Shown here in pieces: positions 25,825 through 34,550 of a stretch of DNA of 64,000 nucleotides. Both the position numbers and the translations under genes were made by a program. The notes under the pieces were generated by a model that ran no database searches, was not told the DNA's origin, and was given only the letters and a program-made list of their open reading frames with translations. Location of the stretch: contig CAKZQG010000037.1 in NCBI GenBank assembly GCA_937139605.1, forward strand, positions 86,421 to 150,420. The letters run 5' to 3'. The DNA is from an uncultured bacterium. Its GTDB lineage: Bacteria; DRYD01. Within the stretch, counting starts at the first letter, position 1. Each line of letters starts with the position of its first letter.

Positions 25825-26769
25825 ATGTTGATGAATGTTAAAATAGATGTTATTGAAGATTTTAAATATTATCTAATTTCAAAAGGCTTAAGTACGAGAA
25901 CTATTAAAGAATATGTCTTAGATATTTTAAAATTTAATAAATTCATAGAAAATCAAAATTTAGATCTTAATAGTTTATTAAAATTACCTGAAGATAATAT
26001 ATTAAAAATAATTCAAAAATATATATCTATATTAAAATTAGAAAAAGAGCAAAGCAATAGAGGAATAAATAGGAAATTATCTGCTATTAAAAAATTCTTT
26101 TTATTTGCTTTTAAAGGTAAATTAACTAATAGTAATATAAGTAATTTAATAGAGATGCTTAAAACTCCAAAATCTTTACCTAAAGCTATTAATATTACTG
26201 ATTTAAAACAATTTATTTCTAATGTAGATTTAATTACTGATGGTAATAAAAAACTTAGTACTTTTAAAAAGAATTTTTTAAAAATACGAAATAAATTAAT
26301 TATTAATTTTTTGTTCTTTACTGGTGTTAGAATATCTGAATTAGTTAATATTAAAATTAATGAAATTGATTTTGAAAATAATACTATTAAAGTTTTGGGT
26401 AAAGGTAATAAAGAGAGAATTGTTATATTCTCTAAAGAATTAAAAAATTTAATAAATGAATATCTAGATATAAGAAAGGATTTTGTAGATAAAAATAATA
26501 ATTATTTATTTATAAGTTTAAGAAAGAAAAAGATAACTTCTAGGATGATACAAATATTATTTAAAAAATTATCTAAATTAGTATTAAAAAGTTTTAGTAT
26601 AACTCCGCATGTATTAAGACATACATTTGCTACAGTTATGTTAAATAATGGTGCTGATATAGTTACTATAAAAGAATTATTAGGGCATTCTAGTTTAAGT
26701 ACTACTCAAATTTATACAAAAGTTTCTATAGAACATTTAAAAGAAAATTACAAATTGGATAATGTATAA
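25825..26769 (+). CDS. Tyrosine recombinase, XerC/XerD type
   Basis: The 314 residues match Xer recombinases, which resolve chromosome dimers at dif. The N-terminal SAM-like core-binding domain (~5-100) is followed by the catalytic domain with Arg in FTGVRISELVN, Lys in the beta hairpin (VLGKGNKERIV), HVLRHTFAT, GHSSLSTTQIY and the nucleophile Tyr in that last motif. Starts at ATG 25825, TTG 25828 or ATG 25831 are all behind GAGGT (25815-25819). It is not flanked by attachment sites or phage genes, so I read it as the housekeeping Xer rather than an integrase. The gap before it (25613-25824) holds a possible hairpin (ACCTAC/GTGGGT) of unknown role. Confidence 0.85.
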   Translation: MLMNVKIDVIEDFKYYLISKGLSTRTIKEYVLDILKFNKFIENQNLDLNSLLKLPEDNILKIIQKYISILKLEKEQSNRGINRKLSAIKKFFLFAFKGKLTNSNISNLIEMLKTPKSLPKAINITDLKQFISNVDLITDGNKKLSTFKKNFLKIRNKLIINFLFFTGVRISELVNIKINEIDFENNTIKVLGKGNKERIVIFSKELKNLINEYLDIRKDFVDKNNNYLFISLRKKKITSRMIQILFKKLSKLVLKSFSITPHVLRHTFATVMLNNGADIVTIKELLGHSSLSTTQIYTKVSIEHLKENYKLDNV

Positions 26770-26804
26770 TTATAGTGTTTTTATAATAGGGGGTAGTTTT
26801 TATA

Positions 26805-28403
26805 ATGTTATTAGTTAATTATATAAGTTTATATAGGAAATATCGACCATTAAAATTTAGTGAAGTTATTGGCCAAGATATTAGTATAAGAATATTAACT
26901 AATTCTATAGTAAGGGGAGAGATATTTCATGCTTATATATTCAATGGAACAAGGGGAACTGGGAAAACAACAGTAGCGAGGATTTTAGCTAGGGCTTTAA
27001 ATTGTTTAAACTTAAATGGATTTGAGCCGTGTAATGAATGTTATAATTGTAAAGCTATAATGAATTCTTCATTTCCTGATGTTATTGAGATAGATGCCGC
27101 TTCTAATAGGGGGATAAATGAAATAAGGGAAATAAGGGATAATGTTAAGCTTTCTCCTTTAAAAGGTAGATATAAAGTTTATATTATAGATGAAGTACAT
27201 ATGCTAACAATAGAGGCTTTCAATGCGTTATTAAAGACTCTGGAGGAGCCTCCTAAAAATGTTGTTTTTATTTTAGCTACTACTGATATTCATAAAGTCC
27301 CTATTACTATTTTATCAAGATGCCAGCAAATAGAATTTAAAAGAGTAGATTATATCTTAATTTTTAATCATTTAAAAAATATTTGCCAAAAAGAAAATAT
27401 AATTATAGATGATGATGCTTTAATTTATATAGCTAAATTAGCTAAAGGCTCTGTTAGAGATTCTATTAGCATTTTAGAACAAATTAAGAATATTTCTGAG
27501 CATATTACTTTAAATGATATTTTTAAAGTATTTTCAATTTATTCTTTTGAATTAATTAAAAATTATATTTATTATGTTTTACTAAGTGATTTTAAAGAAG
27601 TTGTTAATATAATTAACCTAATAAGACTTAATGCTGTCAATATTTATAATTTTTTATATAACTTAAATATGGAATTAAAGGAAATTATTTATTATTATTT
27701 TAATCCTGATATTATTCAAGAAAACTTAACTCAAGAACAAATCAAATTTTATAAGTTTATAATAAATAATTTTGATATAAAATTAGTTTATGAGTTATTA
27801 AAAAGTTTAAATTCGGTATTAAATTTTTATAAAAATGAAAATGATTATTATCTTTTTGAGATTCAAACAATATCTTTTATTTTTAGTTTAAATAAGTATC
27901 TAAAAGATTCTAAAGATAAAATAGAAAATATTAAAGCAGAAAATATTAAGGAAATAGATAAAAATGTAATTAATTTAAAGGTAAGTGATGAAATAAGACA
28001 ATCTCAAGAATTAATTAAAATTCAAGAAACAATTAATTTTAATGAAAAAATTAAATCCCAGGAATTAAATAAAGATGATTATAAAAATGATAATGAAGTT
28101 AATATAGATAATGATGAAAATAAAAACAATGAAGAAAAAGCTAAAATAGAAATAGATATAAAGAATAATATATTAAACTTAATATCTGACAAGCATCTTT
28201 ATAATGCAATCAAAGCTGCTGATAAAGTTATTCTTAATAATGATACTTTAATTTTTTATTATGATAGTTCTAAAAAAATTAACCAAACTTATAAATATTT
28301 AATAAAAATTTCCAAAGAAAAGATAAGAAACTATCTTAGAAGTAAATATAATATTAATGATATAATTTTTGAAGAAGAAATTAAAAAAAAAACTTTAATA
28401 TAG
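26805..28403 (+). CDS. dnaX: DNA polymerase III subunit gamma/tau, zero-frame product
   Basis: DnaX is the clamp-loader ATPase of the replicative polymerase. The N-terminus LYRKYRPLKFSEVIGQD, Walker A GTRGTGKTT, a four-Cys zinc site (~residues 64-80), VYIIDEVHML Walker B, and SRC motif LSRCQQ are all in place. Domain III and a Lys/Asn/Glu-rich linker (~360-470) follow. The zero frame ends at TAG 28401, right after an A10 tract at 28383-28392. A -1 shift in that tract adds 57 residues. In E. coli and Thermus, dnaX makes two products by slippage, so this could be a gamma-like short form. Confidence 0.9.
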   Translation: MLLVNYISLYRKYRPLKFSEVIGQDISIRILTNSIVRGEIFHAYIFNGTRGTGKTTVARILARALNCLNLNGFEPCNECYNCKAIMNSSFPDVIEIDAASNRGINEIREIRDNVKLSPLKGRYKVYIIDEVHMLTIEAFNALLKTLEEPPKNVVFILATTDIHKVPITILSRCQQIEFKRVDYILIFNHLKNICQKENIIIDDDALIYIAKLAKGSVRDSISILEQIKNISEHITLNDIFKVFSIYSFELIKNYIYYVLLSDFKEVVNIINLIRLNAVNIYNFLYNLNMELKEIIYYYFNPDIIQENLTQEQIKFYKFIINNFDIKLVYELLKSLNSVLNFYKNENDYYLFEIQTISFIFSLNKYLKDSKDKIENIKAENIKEIDKNVINLKVSDEIRQSQELIKIQETINFNEKIKSQELNKDDYKNDNEVNIDNDENKNNEEKAKIEIDIKNNILNLISDKHLYNAIKAADKVILNNDTLIFYYDSSKKINQTYKYLIKISKEKIRNYLRSKYNINDIIFEEEIKKKTLI

Positions 28404-28564
28404 ATAATCAAGAATTTATAAAAGAAGAAATATTTTCTAAAGAATCTTTAGGAAATGAATTTAATAGTGATATTCTTAAAAGTGATATTATGGATAAAAA
28501 AAAGTTATTTATAAAGGATTTTGATAGTTTTGTAGAATTTGTAAGAAGGGAGTTAGAGTTATGA
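28383..28564 (+). other. dnaX: A10 slippery tract and -1 frame extension of dnaX
   Basis: The tract of ten A (28383-28392) contains A AAA AAA in the zero frame. In the -1 frame the sequence stays open from 28391 through 57 sense codons, beginning NFNIDNQEFIKEE and ending VEFVRRELEL, and stops at TGA 28562-28564. That TGA overlaps the ATG (28561) of the next gene as ATGA, as expected if the -1 frame is the real gene end. The composition matches the Lys/Glu/Asn-rich C-terminus. Explanations are ribosomal frameshift, polymerase slippage on poly-A, or a missing A in the assembly. Confidence 0.75.
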
Positions 28565-30984
28565 GAATTATTTTTTATAATTTAAAGATTTTTTTTATAT
28601 TATTTTTTATTTTTATTATATTAAATATAGTTTTATTAATAAATGTTTGGGCTATAAGTGATAAGGAAATGGAATCTAAAAGTGAGTATGAGCTTTATAA
28701 TATTGCAGCTGAATATTTTCAAAAAAAGAATGATCAAGAAGCTTTTAAAGTAGTAAAGTATCTTTTGGAAAATAAAAACCCAAGAAATAAACAAGCTTTA
28801 TATATTTTAATAGAGATTTTAATAAGGAATATTAATAATTTTCCCCAATATAAAAGGAAAGATATATATTATCAGATAATTGAGAAATCTAATTGGATAA
28901 CTGATAATATTGATTATTATGATTATAAAGCTTATTATTATAAAGGATGGGCATTTTATAATTTAGGTGATTTAGCTACTGCTGAAAGAAATTTTAAAAG
29001 AGCACTTGAAAATTACGCTAACTATTTGCCTGCATTGTATTATTTATCTAAAATTTACTTAGATAGAAATGATTTAGAAAATGCTCAAAAAACTATTGAA
29101 AAAATTTTAAATATAGAACCATATAATATTGATTTTAGAAAATTATATTTTGAATTATTGATTAAACAAAATAAGTTAGATGATGCGCTTTCTTATTTTA
29201 ATTCTTACCTTAAAAACTTAAACGATGAGAAAATTTTTTATTTAATTTCGTTAGTTTATTATAATAAGTCAGAGTTTAAAAATGCACTTGATTATATTGA
29301 TAAAGCTTTGAATTTTAATAATAATAATTCTGATTATCTTAAATTAAAAGTTAAAATATTATTTAAAATAAAGGATTATAAAAAAACAGAAGAAATTATT
29401 AATAACTATTTTAAAGATACTAATGATGAGGAAATTAAGAATATATATAATAATATCCAAGCAATAAAGGCGCAAAGAATTTATATTATATTTGTTGTTT
29501 TGCTGGGTTTATTAGTTGTAGGTATAGCAGGTTATTTTATTTCTAGGAGTTATAAAGAAAATATGTATAAAAAATATTTACAAGCTCAAAAGAGCAGCTA
29601 CATAGAGAAAGTTTCAAAGAAAGCAGAGAATCTAGAGATTTTAGTAGGTTTTGCTTATGATTTTCTCTCTAAGTTTCTTGAAACTACTAAAATTGCTATT
29701 TATATTGTTGATAGTAAACGAGATAATGCTTTATATAAATATATTAATAAAATTTCAAGAGATTTGGATTCTATTGAGATAATTTATGTTTATACAAAGT
29801 ATTCTAGTTGGCTAGCTGAAGGAGCTAATAAGCCATTTTCTATTTACCAGGTTCAAGAAGATCAAATAATGTATGAGTATTTTGGTGGTAAAAATATTAT
29901 TAATTTTAAAAAGGAAGGAGTTAGAGTAATTATACCTGCAGTATCTAGGGGAATTTTACAAGCTTTAGTTTTGATTGGAGCTTTAAAGGATGAAGAAGAG
30001 TTATTTAAAGTTATTAAGGACAAAAAAGAATTATTAAGTGATATAATAGAAGAGTTTGCAAATGATGTTATGTCTACTAGATTTAAGGAAGCTGCTATCC
30101 TTGATGAATTAACGAGACTTTATAATAGAAGATATATGCTTCAAAAATTAGAAGAAGAAATAAGCAAAGCTAATCAATCTAAATCTAAATTATCTTTTAT
30201 TTTATGTGATATAGATAATTTTAAAAAATTTAATGATACATATGGGCATCAAGTAGGAGATGAAGTTTTAAGGGTAGTAGCAAAGGTTTTTAAAGAAGCT
30301 TCTAGAGCTGATTTTGATATTCCTTTTAGATATGGAGGTGAAGAAATAGGTTTAATACTTCCTAATACTGATTCTGAAAAGGCTTTTGAAGTAGCTGAAA
30401 GAATTAGGAATTTGGTTTCCTCTAAGAGATTTGAAGGAGTACCTACTATTATCACTATTTCTATTGGTTTATCTACATACCCTGATCATGGGCTTGATCC
30501 AGAAACTCTAATAAAAGAAGCTGACGAAGCTTTGTATTATTCAAAGAAAACAGGGAAAAATAAAACTACTATCGCTGGAGTTAAAGTTTTATTAAATGAA
30601 TCAGAATCAGATAAGATTGATGATAAAAAATTAACTAGTTTTGCTAATGACGGTGGATCTAAGGATAAAAAAGATAAAGAATTATCTAAGGAATTTAAAT
30701 TACCTTCTTTTTGTTATTCTTACGAAGATTTTATTTCTTATTATAATAATTTGAAAACTAATATTTCTAATATTAAGTTAGTTTCAATAAAGACTGATAT
30801 TGATAATTATGAAAAAATATTGTATGATTTACATTTTAATTTATTATTAACTGAAAGTATTACTGCTAAACTTATAGATAATAATGAAGTTGAAATAAAA
30901 TTATTATTAGTTGATAGATCTGAAAATGAAGTACAAGATTTAATTTCAGGTATTGAAAATAGATTTAAAGTTAAAATTAGCTAA
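28561..30984 (+). CDS. TPR membrane protein with GGDEF diguanylate cyclase domain
   Basis: The 807 residues begin with a signal/anchor helix (~8-31), then several TPR repeats (~40-300, e.g. YYKGWAFYNLGDLATAERNF), a membrane helix (~306-328), a GAF-like region (~340-500) and a GGDEF domain. The active site reads RYGGEEI with Glu ~593-596, consistent with an active cyclase making c-di-GMP. The expected RxxD inhibitory site before it is shifted by one residue (RADFD), so feedback inhibition is doubtful. A ~130-residue tail of unknown function follows. The periplasmic TPR domain is the likely sensor. The start overlaps the -1 frame stop of dnaX. Confidence 0.88.
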   Translation: MRIIFYNLKIFFILFFIFIILNIVLLINVWAISDKEMESKSEYELYNIAAEYFQKKNDQEAFKVVKYLLENKNPRNKQALYILIEILIRNINNFPQYKRKDIYYQIIEKSNWITDNIDYYDYKAYYYKGWAFYNLGDLATAERNFKRALENYANYLPALYYLSKIYLDRNDLENAQKTIEKILNIEPYNIDFRKLYFELLIKQNKLDDALSYFNSYLKNLNDEKIFYLISLVYYNKSEFKNALDYIDKALNFNNNNSDYLKLKVKILFKIKDYKKTEEIINNYFKDTNDEEIKNIYNNIQAIKAQRIYIIFVVLLGLLVVGIAGYFISRSYKENMYKKYLQAQKSSYIEKVSKKAENLEILVGFAYDFLSKFLETTKIAIYIVDSKRDNALYKYINKISRDLDSIEIIYVYTKYSSWLAEGANKPFSIYQVQEDQIMYEYFGGKNIINFKKEGVRVIIPAVSRGILQALVLIGALKDEEELFKVIKDKKELLSDIIEEFANDVMSTRFKEAAILDELTRLYNRRYMLQKLEEEISKANQSKSKLSFILCDIDNFKKFNDTYGHQVGDEVLRVVAKVFKEASRADFDIPFRYGGEEIGLILPNTDSEKAFEVAERIRNLVSSKRFEGVPTIITISIGLSTYPDHGLDPETLIKEADEALYYSKKTGKNKTTIAGVKVLLNESESDKIDDKKLTSFANDGGSKDKKDKELSKEFKLPSFCYSYEDFISYYNNLKTNISNIKLVSIKTDIDNYEKILYDLHFNLLLTESITAKLIDNNEVEIKLLLVDRSENEVQDLISGIENRFKVKIS

Positions 30985-31006
30985 TTTTTTTATAGTATTA
31001 TTTTAT

Positions 31007-31375
31007 ATGCTGGAAAGTTTTTCTAGGAAGTATCAACGAGAGTTGGCTATTATAAATTTGTTTCAAGTTATTTTTTTTAAAAAAGAAATGATCTTTGAAT
31101 TTTTAGATGATTATTTTAAAAAATTGTTAGCAAATTATATAAATAATAAAATAGATATCGATTTAAAAATATGGAGTATTGTTAGATATACGGATTTTTC
31201 TATTTTAAATGAATTAGAGAAAGCTTTGTTAATTTTACTTTTTTTAGAAGTTTTATATTCTAATTTGCCTCTTAAAGTTATTTTATCTATTTATATTAAT
31301 TTGTCAATAAAATATTGTAGAAAAAATTTTAATAAACTCATACCTGTATTTTTAAGTAAAATAAAAAATGATTAA
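31007..31375 (+). CDS. NusB-like protein
   Basis: This ~122-residue helical protein resembles NusB, which binds boxA RNA with NusE/S10 in transcription antitermination. The N-terminus SRKYQRELAIINLFQ corresponds to the RxxAREAALQALYQ helix. The C-terminal half (LNELEKALLILLFLEVLYS, then LPLKVILSIYINLSIKYCRKNF and a short last helix) follows the NusB pattern. The match is distant. I place the start at ATG 31007; the frame is open back to a TTG at 30953 inside the preceding gene, and neither has a clear ribosome binding site. It overlaps the PBP1A gene by 8 bases. Confidence 0.55.
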   Translation: MLESFSRKYQRELAIINLFQVIFFKKEMIFEFLDDYFKKLLANYINNKIDIDLKIWSIVRYTDFSILNELEKALLILLFLEVLYSNLPLKVILSIYINLSIKYCRKNFNKLIPVFLSKIKND

Positions 31376-33434
31376 TTTTTTTAGTTTTATTTATAAAGTT
31401 GTTATAAATATTATTAAGTTTTTATTTTTATTATTTTCTTTAATTTTATTTTTTGGTATTTCATTTATTGTCGGTATTATAATGGAAGCGAAGAAGGATA
31501 TTCCTGATGTTAGTTTAATAAGAAACAAGGTGCCTATTGAAACTTCGGAAATTTTTTCTTCAGATGGTGTTAGAGTTGCTAAGTTATTTGTAGAAAATAG
31601 GTACTGGGTTAGTGTTAAGGATATTCCTGTTACTGTTAAGAATTGTTTAGTAGCTTCTGAAGATGAAAGATTTTATCAGCATAAAGGGGTTGATATAATT
31701 GCTGTAATTAGAGGGATTATTAGTATATTGGTAAATAAAGAAGTAACACAAGGTTCAAGTACTATTACTCAGCAATTGGCTAGGATTTTGTTCTTAAGTC
31801 CTGAAGTTAGTATAAAAAGAAAAATTAAAGAGGCCTTGATTGCTAATGAATTAGAAAAATATTTTTCTAAAGATGAGATAATGGAATTATATTTAAATTT
31901 AGTTTATTTTGGTCAAGGAGCTTATGGAATTGAAGCTGCTGCTAGAACTTATTTTGCTAAAAGTTCTAAAGATTTAAATTATCCTGAAGCTGCTTTAATT
32001 ATTGGATTGCTTCCTGCTCCCTCTGTTTATGATCCTTATGTTAATTTTAAACTAGCTAAGGAACGACAATTATATGTATTAAAAAAATTACTTGAGCTTA
32101 AATATATATCTAAGCAACAATATGAAGAATATATAAATTATCCTATTAATTTGAAAAAAGAAAAATTAGAAGAAAATAATATTAATTATCCATATTATAC
32201 TAATTTCGTTATACAAAATTTTCAAAAATTAACAAATAATAGAATAAATTATGAAGATTTAAAAACCCAAGGCTTAAGAGTATATATAGCACTAGATACT
32301 AAGTTACAGCAAGCTATAGAAGATATGTTAAGAAAAGAGATAGATAAAAATCGGGATTTATATAATGTTAATCAAGCCGCTATTGTTTTAATAGAAAATT
32401 ATACAGGGAAAGTTATTGCTGCTGTCGGTGGGTATCAATATAGAGTTAATGATCAATTTAATAGGTTTTATCAAGCTTATAGGCAACCAGGATCTACTTT
32501 TAAGATATTCGTTTATACTGCTGCTTTGATTTATGGATTTGATATAAATTCTGTTGTAGTAGATAAGGTTTATACTTATGTTGGTTTAGATGGGAAGCCA
32601 TATTCTCCTGTTAATTGGGATAATAAGTATTGGGGGGTTATTACTTTAGCTGATGCTTTTGCATTTTCTAGGAATACTATTGCAGTTTATTTAGCAAATG
32701 CTGTTGGGATTGATAAAGTTATTAATATAGCTCATAAGATGGGGATAAAATCTAAATTAGAACCTTACTTATCTACTGCTTTAGGAGCTTCGGTGGTTTC
32801 TCCTTTAGAGATGGCTGTTGCTGTTTCTACTATTGCTAATGATGGGCAATATATTGAACCTGTTTTTATTGAAAAAGTTATAGATAGATATGGAGCAATT
32901 ATTTTTGTTGATTCTAGAGATTATAAACTAGAAAATCAAGTTATCCCTTATGAAATAGCTCAAAAAATGAAATATTTAATGAAACAGGTTGTAGAAAGGG
33001 GTACAGGAACTAATGCTAAAATACCTGGGAAAAATATATATGGTAAAACAGGAACTACTAATGATCATAGAGATGCTTGGTTTGCTGGGTTTAGTGATGA
33101 TTTTACTTGTGTAGTTTGGGTTGGAAATGATGATTACTCTAAATTAAATGGAGTTTATGGAGCTACTTTACCTGCTTCTTTATTTAAAAATACTTTGCTT
33201 TTAGCTTATAAGTACCATCAAACTTCTAAAGATAATAAAATTAAAAATAAAATAATTAAACAAAAATCTGCTAATTTAGGTAATAATTATCTAAATCAAA
33301 ATAAAAGTAATTCTATTGAGAAAAATAATGATACTACTTTGAAAAGTAATATAACAACTACTCGCGCTACTACTGCTACCACTAGTGATACTGTTGATTA
33401 TAATACATTTCCTTGGGAAAATACTACTGAATAA
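31368..33434 (+). CDS. Class A penicillin-binding protein (PBP1A-like)
   Basis: This 688-residue bifunctional peptidoglycan synthase has an N-terminal membrane anchor (~8-36). The GT51 glycosyltransferase domain carries the catalytic Glu in ASEDERFYQHKG and the GSSTITQQLAR motif. The transpeptidase domain has PGSTFK (Ser ~375), SRN in FSRNTIAV, and KTG in YGKTGTTNDHRD (~560). The last ~75 residues are an Asn/Lys/Thr-rich disordered tail. Lengths and spacing are normal. It overlaps the NusB-like gene by 8 bases. Confidence 0.95.
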   Translation: MINFFSFIYKVVINIIKFLFLLFSLILFFGISFIVGIIMEAKKDIPDVSLIRNKVPIETSEIFSSDGVRVAKLFVENRYWVSVKDIPVTVKNCLVASEDERFYQHKGVDIIAVIRGIISILVNKEVTQGSSTITQQLARILFLSPEVSIKRKIKEALIANELEKYFSKDEIMELYLNLVYFGQGAYGIEAAARTYFAKSSKDLNYPEAALIIGLLPAPSVYDPYVNFKLAKERQLYVLKKLLELKYISKQQYEEYINYPINLKKEKLEENNINYPYYTNFVIQNFQKLTNNRINYEDLKTQGLRVYIALDTKLQQAIEDMLRKEIDKNRDLYNVNQAAIVLIENYTGKVIAAVGGYQYRVNDQFNRFYQAYRQPGSTFKIFVYTAALIYGFDINSVVVDKVYTYVGLDGKPYSPVNWDNKYWGVITLADAFAFSRNTIAVYLANAVGIDKVINIAHKMGIKSKLEPYLSTALGASVVSPLEMAVAVSTIANDGQYIEPVFIEKVIDRYGAIIFVDSRDYKLENQVIPYEIAQKMKYLMKQVVERGTGTNAKIPGKNIYGKTGTTNDHRDAWFAGFSDDFTCVVWVGNDDYSKLNGVYGATLPASLFKNTLLLAYKYHQTSKDNKIKNKIIKQKSANLGNNYLNQNKSNSIEKNNDTTLKSNITTTRATTATTSDTVDYNTFPWENTTE

Positions 33435-33615
33435 ATGACTTAATAGTTTATTTTGTATTGTAATAAAATATTTATTTGTTTTAGAAGGTTTTTGTATTTT
33501 TATTGTAGAATTTTTAAAATAGTAATTAATAGTAATTAAATATAAAAATTAAATATAAAATTAAAAAATTAATTAAATGAACTAATTAAATTAAATAAAA
33601 GGAAGGGATATATAA

Positions 33616-34512
33616 ATGGGTATATTAGTTGATAAAAATACAAGAGTTATAGTACAAGGCATTACAGGTAAAGAGGGGAGTTTTCATACTAAGCAGATGT
33701 TGGAGTATGGAACGAATATAGTTGCTGGTGTTACTCCATATAAAGGGGGTCAAGAATTTTTAGGGATTCCTGTTTATAATACTGTTTCTGAGGTTATAAG
33801 GGAAAAGGGACGGGTTGATGCTACTGTTATTTTTGTTCCCCCTAAATTAGCTTCTAATAGTATAATAGAAGCTATACTAAATGATATTAAAATTATTGTG
33901 GTTATAACTGAAGGGATTACTCAACATGATATGTTAAAAGTACATTATTATTTGAAGAGATCTAATTCAATTATGATAGGTCCAAATTGTCCAGGGGTTG
34001 CTACTGCTGGGCAAACTAAGTTAGGAATTATACCTAATAATGTATTATCTCCTGGGATAGTCGGTTTAGTTTCTAGAAGTGGAACTATATCTTATGAAAT
34101 TTTGAAATTACTAAAAGATCATAATTTAGGGCAAACTACTGCAATAGGATTAGGTGGTGATCCCTTAATTGGTTTAAGATTTAAACAGGCGTTGGAAATG
34201 TTTTTAAATGATGAAGAAACTAAGGCTGTTGTTATGGTTGGGGAGATTGGGGGTAGTGATGAAGAGGATGCTGCTTTAAGTGTTAAGAAGTTAATTGAAA
34301 ATAATAAGCCTGTAGTTTGTTTTATTGCAGGCAAAAATTCTCCTGAGGGTAAAAGGATGGGGCATGCTGGGGCTATTATTATGGGAAAATCTGGAAAACC
34401 AGAATATAAAATAAATGCTTTAAAACAAGCAGGTGCTATTATAACTGATACTATCCAAGAAATACCTATTATCCTTAAAAAAGAACTATCTAAAGTTAAA
34501 TTAGAAAATTAA
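33616..34512 (+). CDS. sucD: Succinyl-CoA ligase subunit alpha
   Basis: SucD with SucC makes succinate, CoA and ATP/GTP from succinyl-CoA in the TCA cycle. The 298 residues are full length. The CoA-binding N-terminus (VQGITGKEGSFHTKQM), GPNCPGV, and the active-site His in GHAGAIIMG that becomes phosphorylated are all intact. No sucC is beside it, so the beta subunit must be elsewhere. A GGAAGGG site precedes the ATG. The 180 bases upstream are almost pure A/T with imperfect repeats of TAATTAAAT and probably hold the promoter. Confidence 0.93.
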   Translation: MGILVDKNTRVIVQGITGKEGSFHTKQMLEYGTNIVAGVTPYKGGQEFLGIPVYNTVSEVIREKGRVDATVIFVPPKLASNSIIEAILNDIKIIVVITEGITQHDMLKVHYYLKRSNSIMIGPNCPGVATAGQTKLGIIPNNVLSPGIVGLVSRSGTISYEILKLLKDHNLGQTTAIGLGGDPLIGLRFKQALEMFLNDEETKAVVMVGEIGGSDEEDAALSVKKLIENNKPVVCFIAGKNSPEGKRMGHAGAIIMGKSGKPEYKINALKQAGAIITDTIQEIPIILKKELSKVKLEN

Positions 34513-34550
34513 AATTTACTAATTTTTTTATTTTTTAAATTTTTATATAA

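Noticed and set aside
25825..26769. Phage or island integrase
   Set aside because: The sequence matches housekeeping Xer proteins, and there is no attachment site, phage gene or tRNA beside it.
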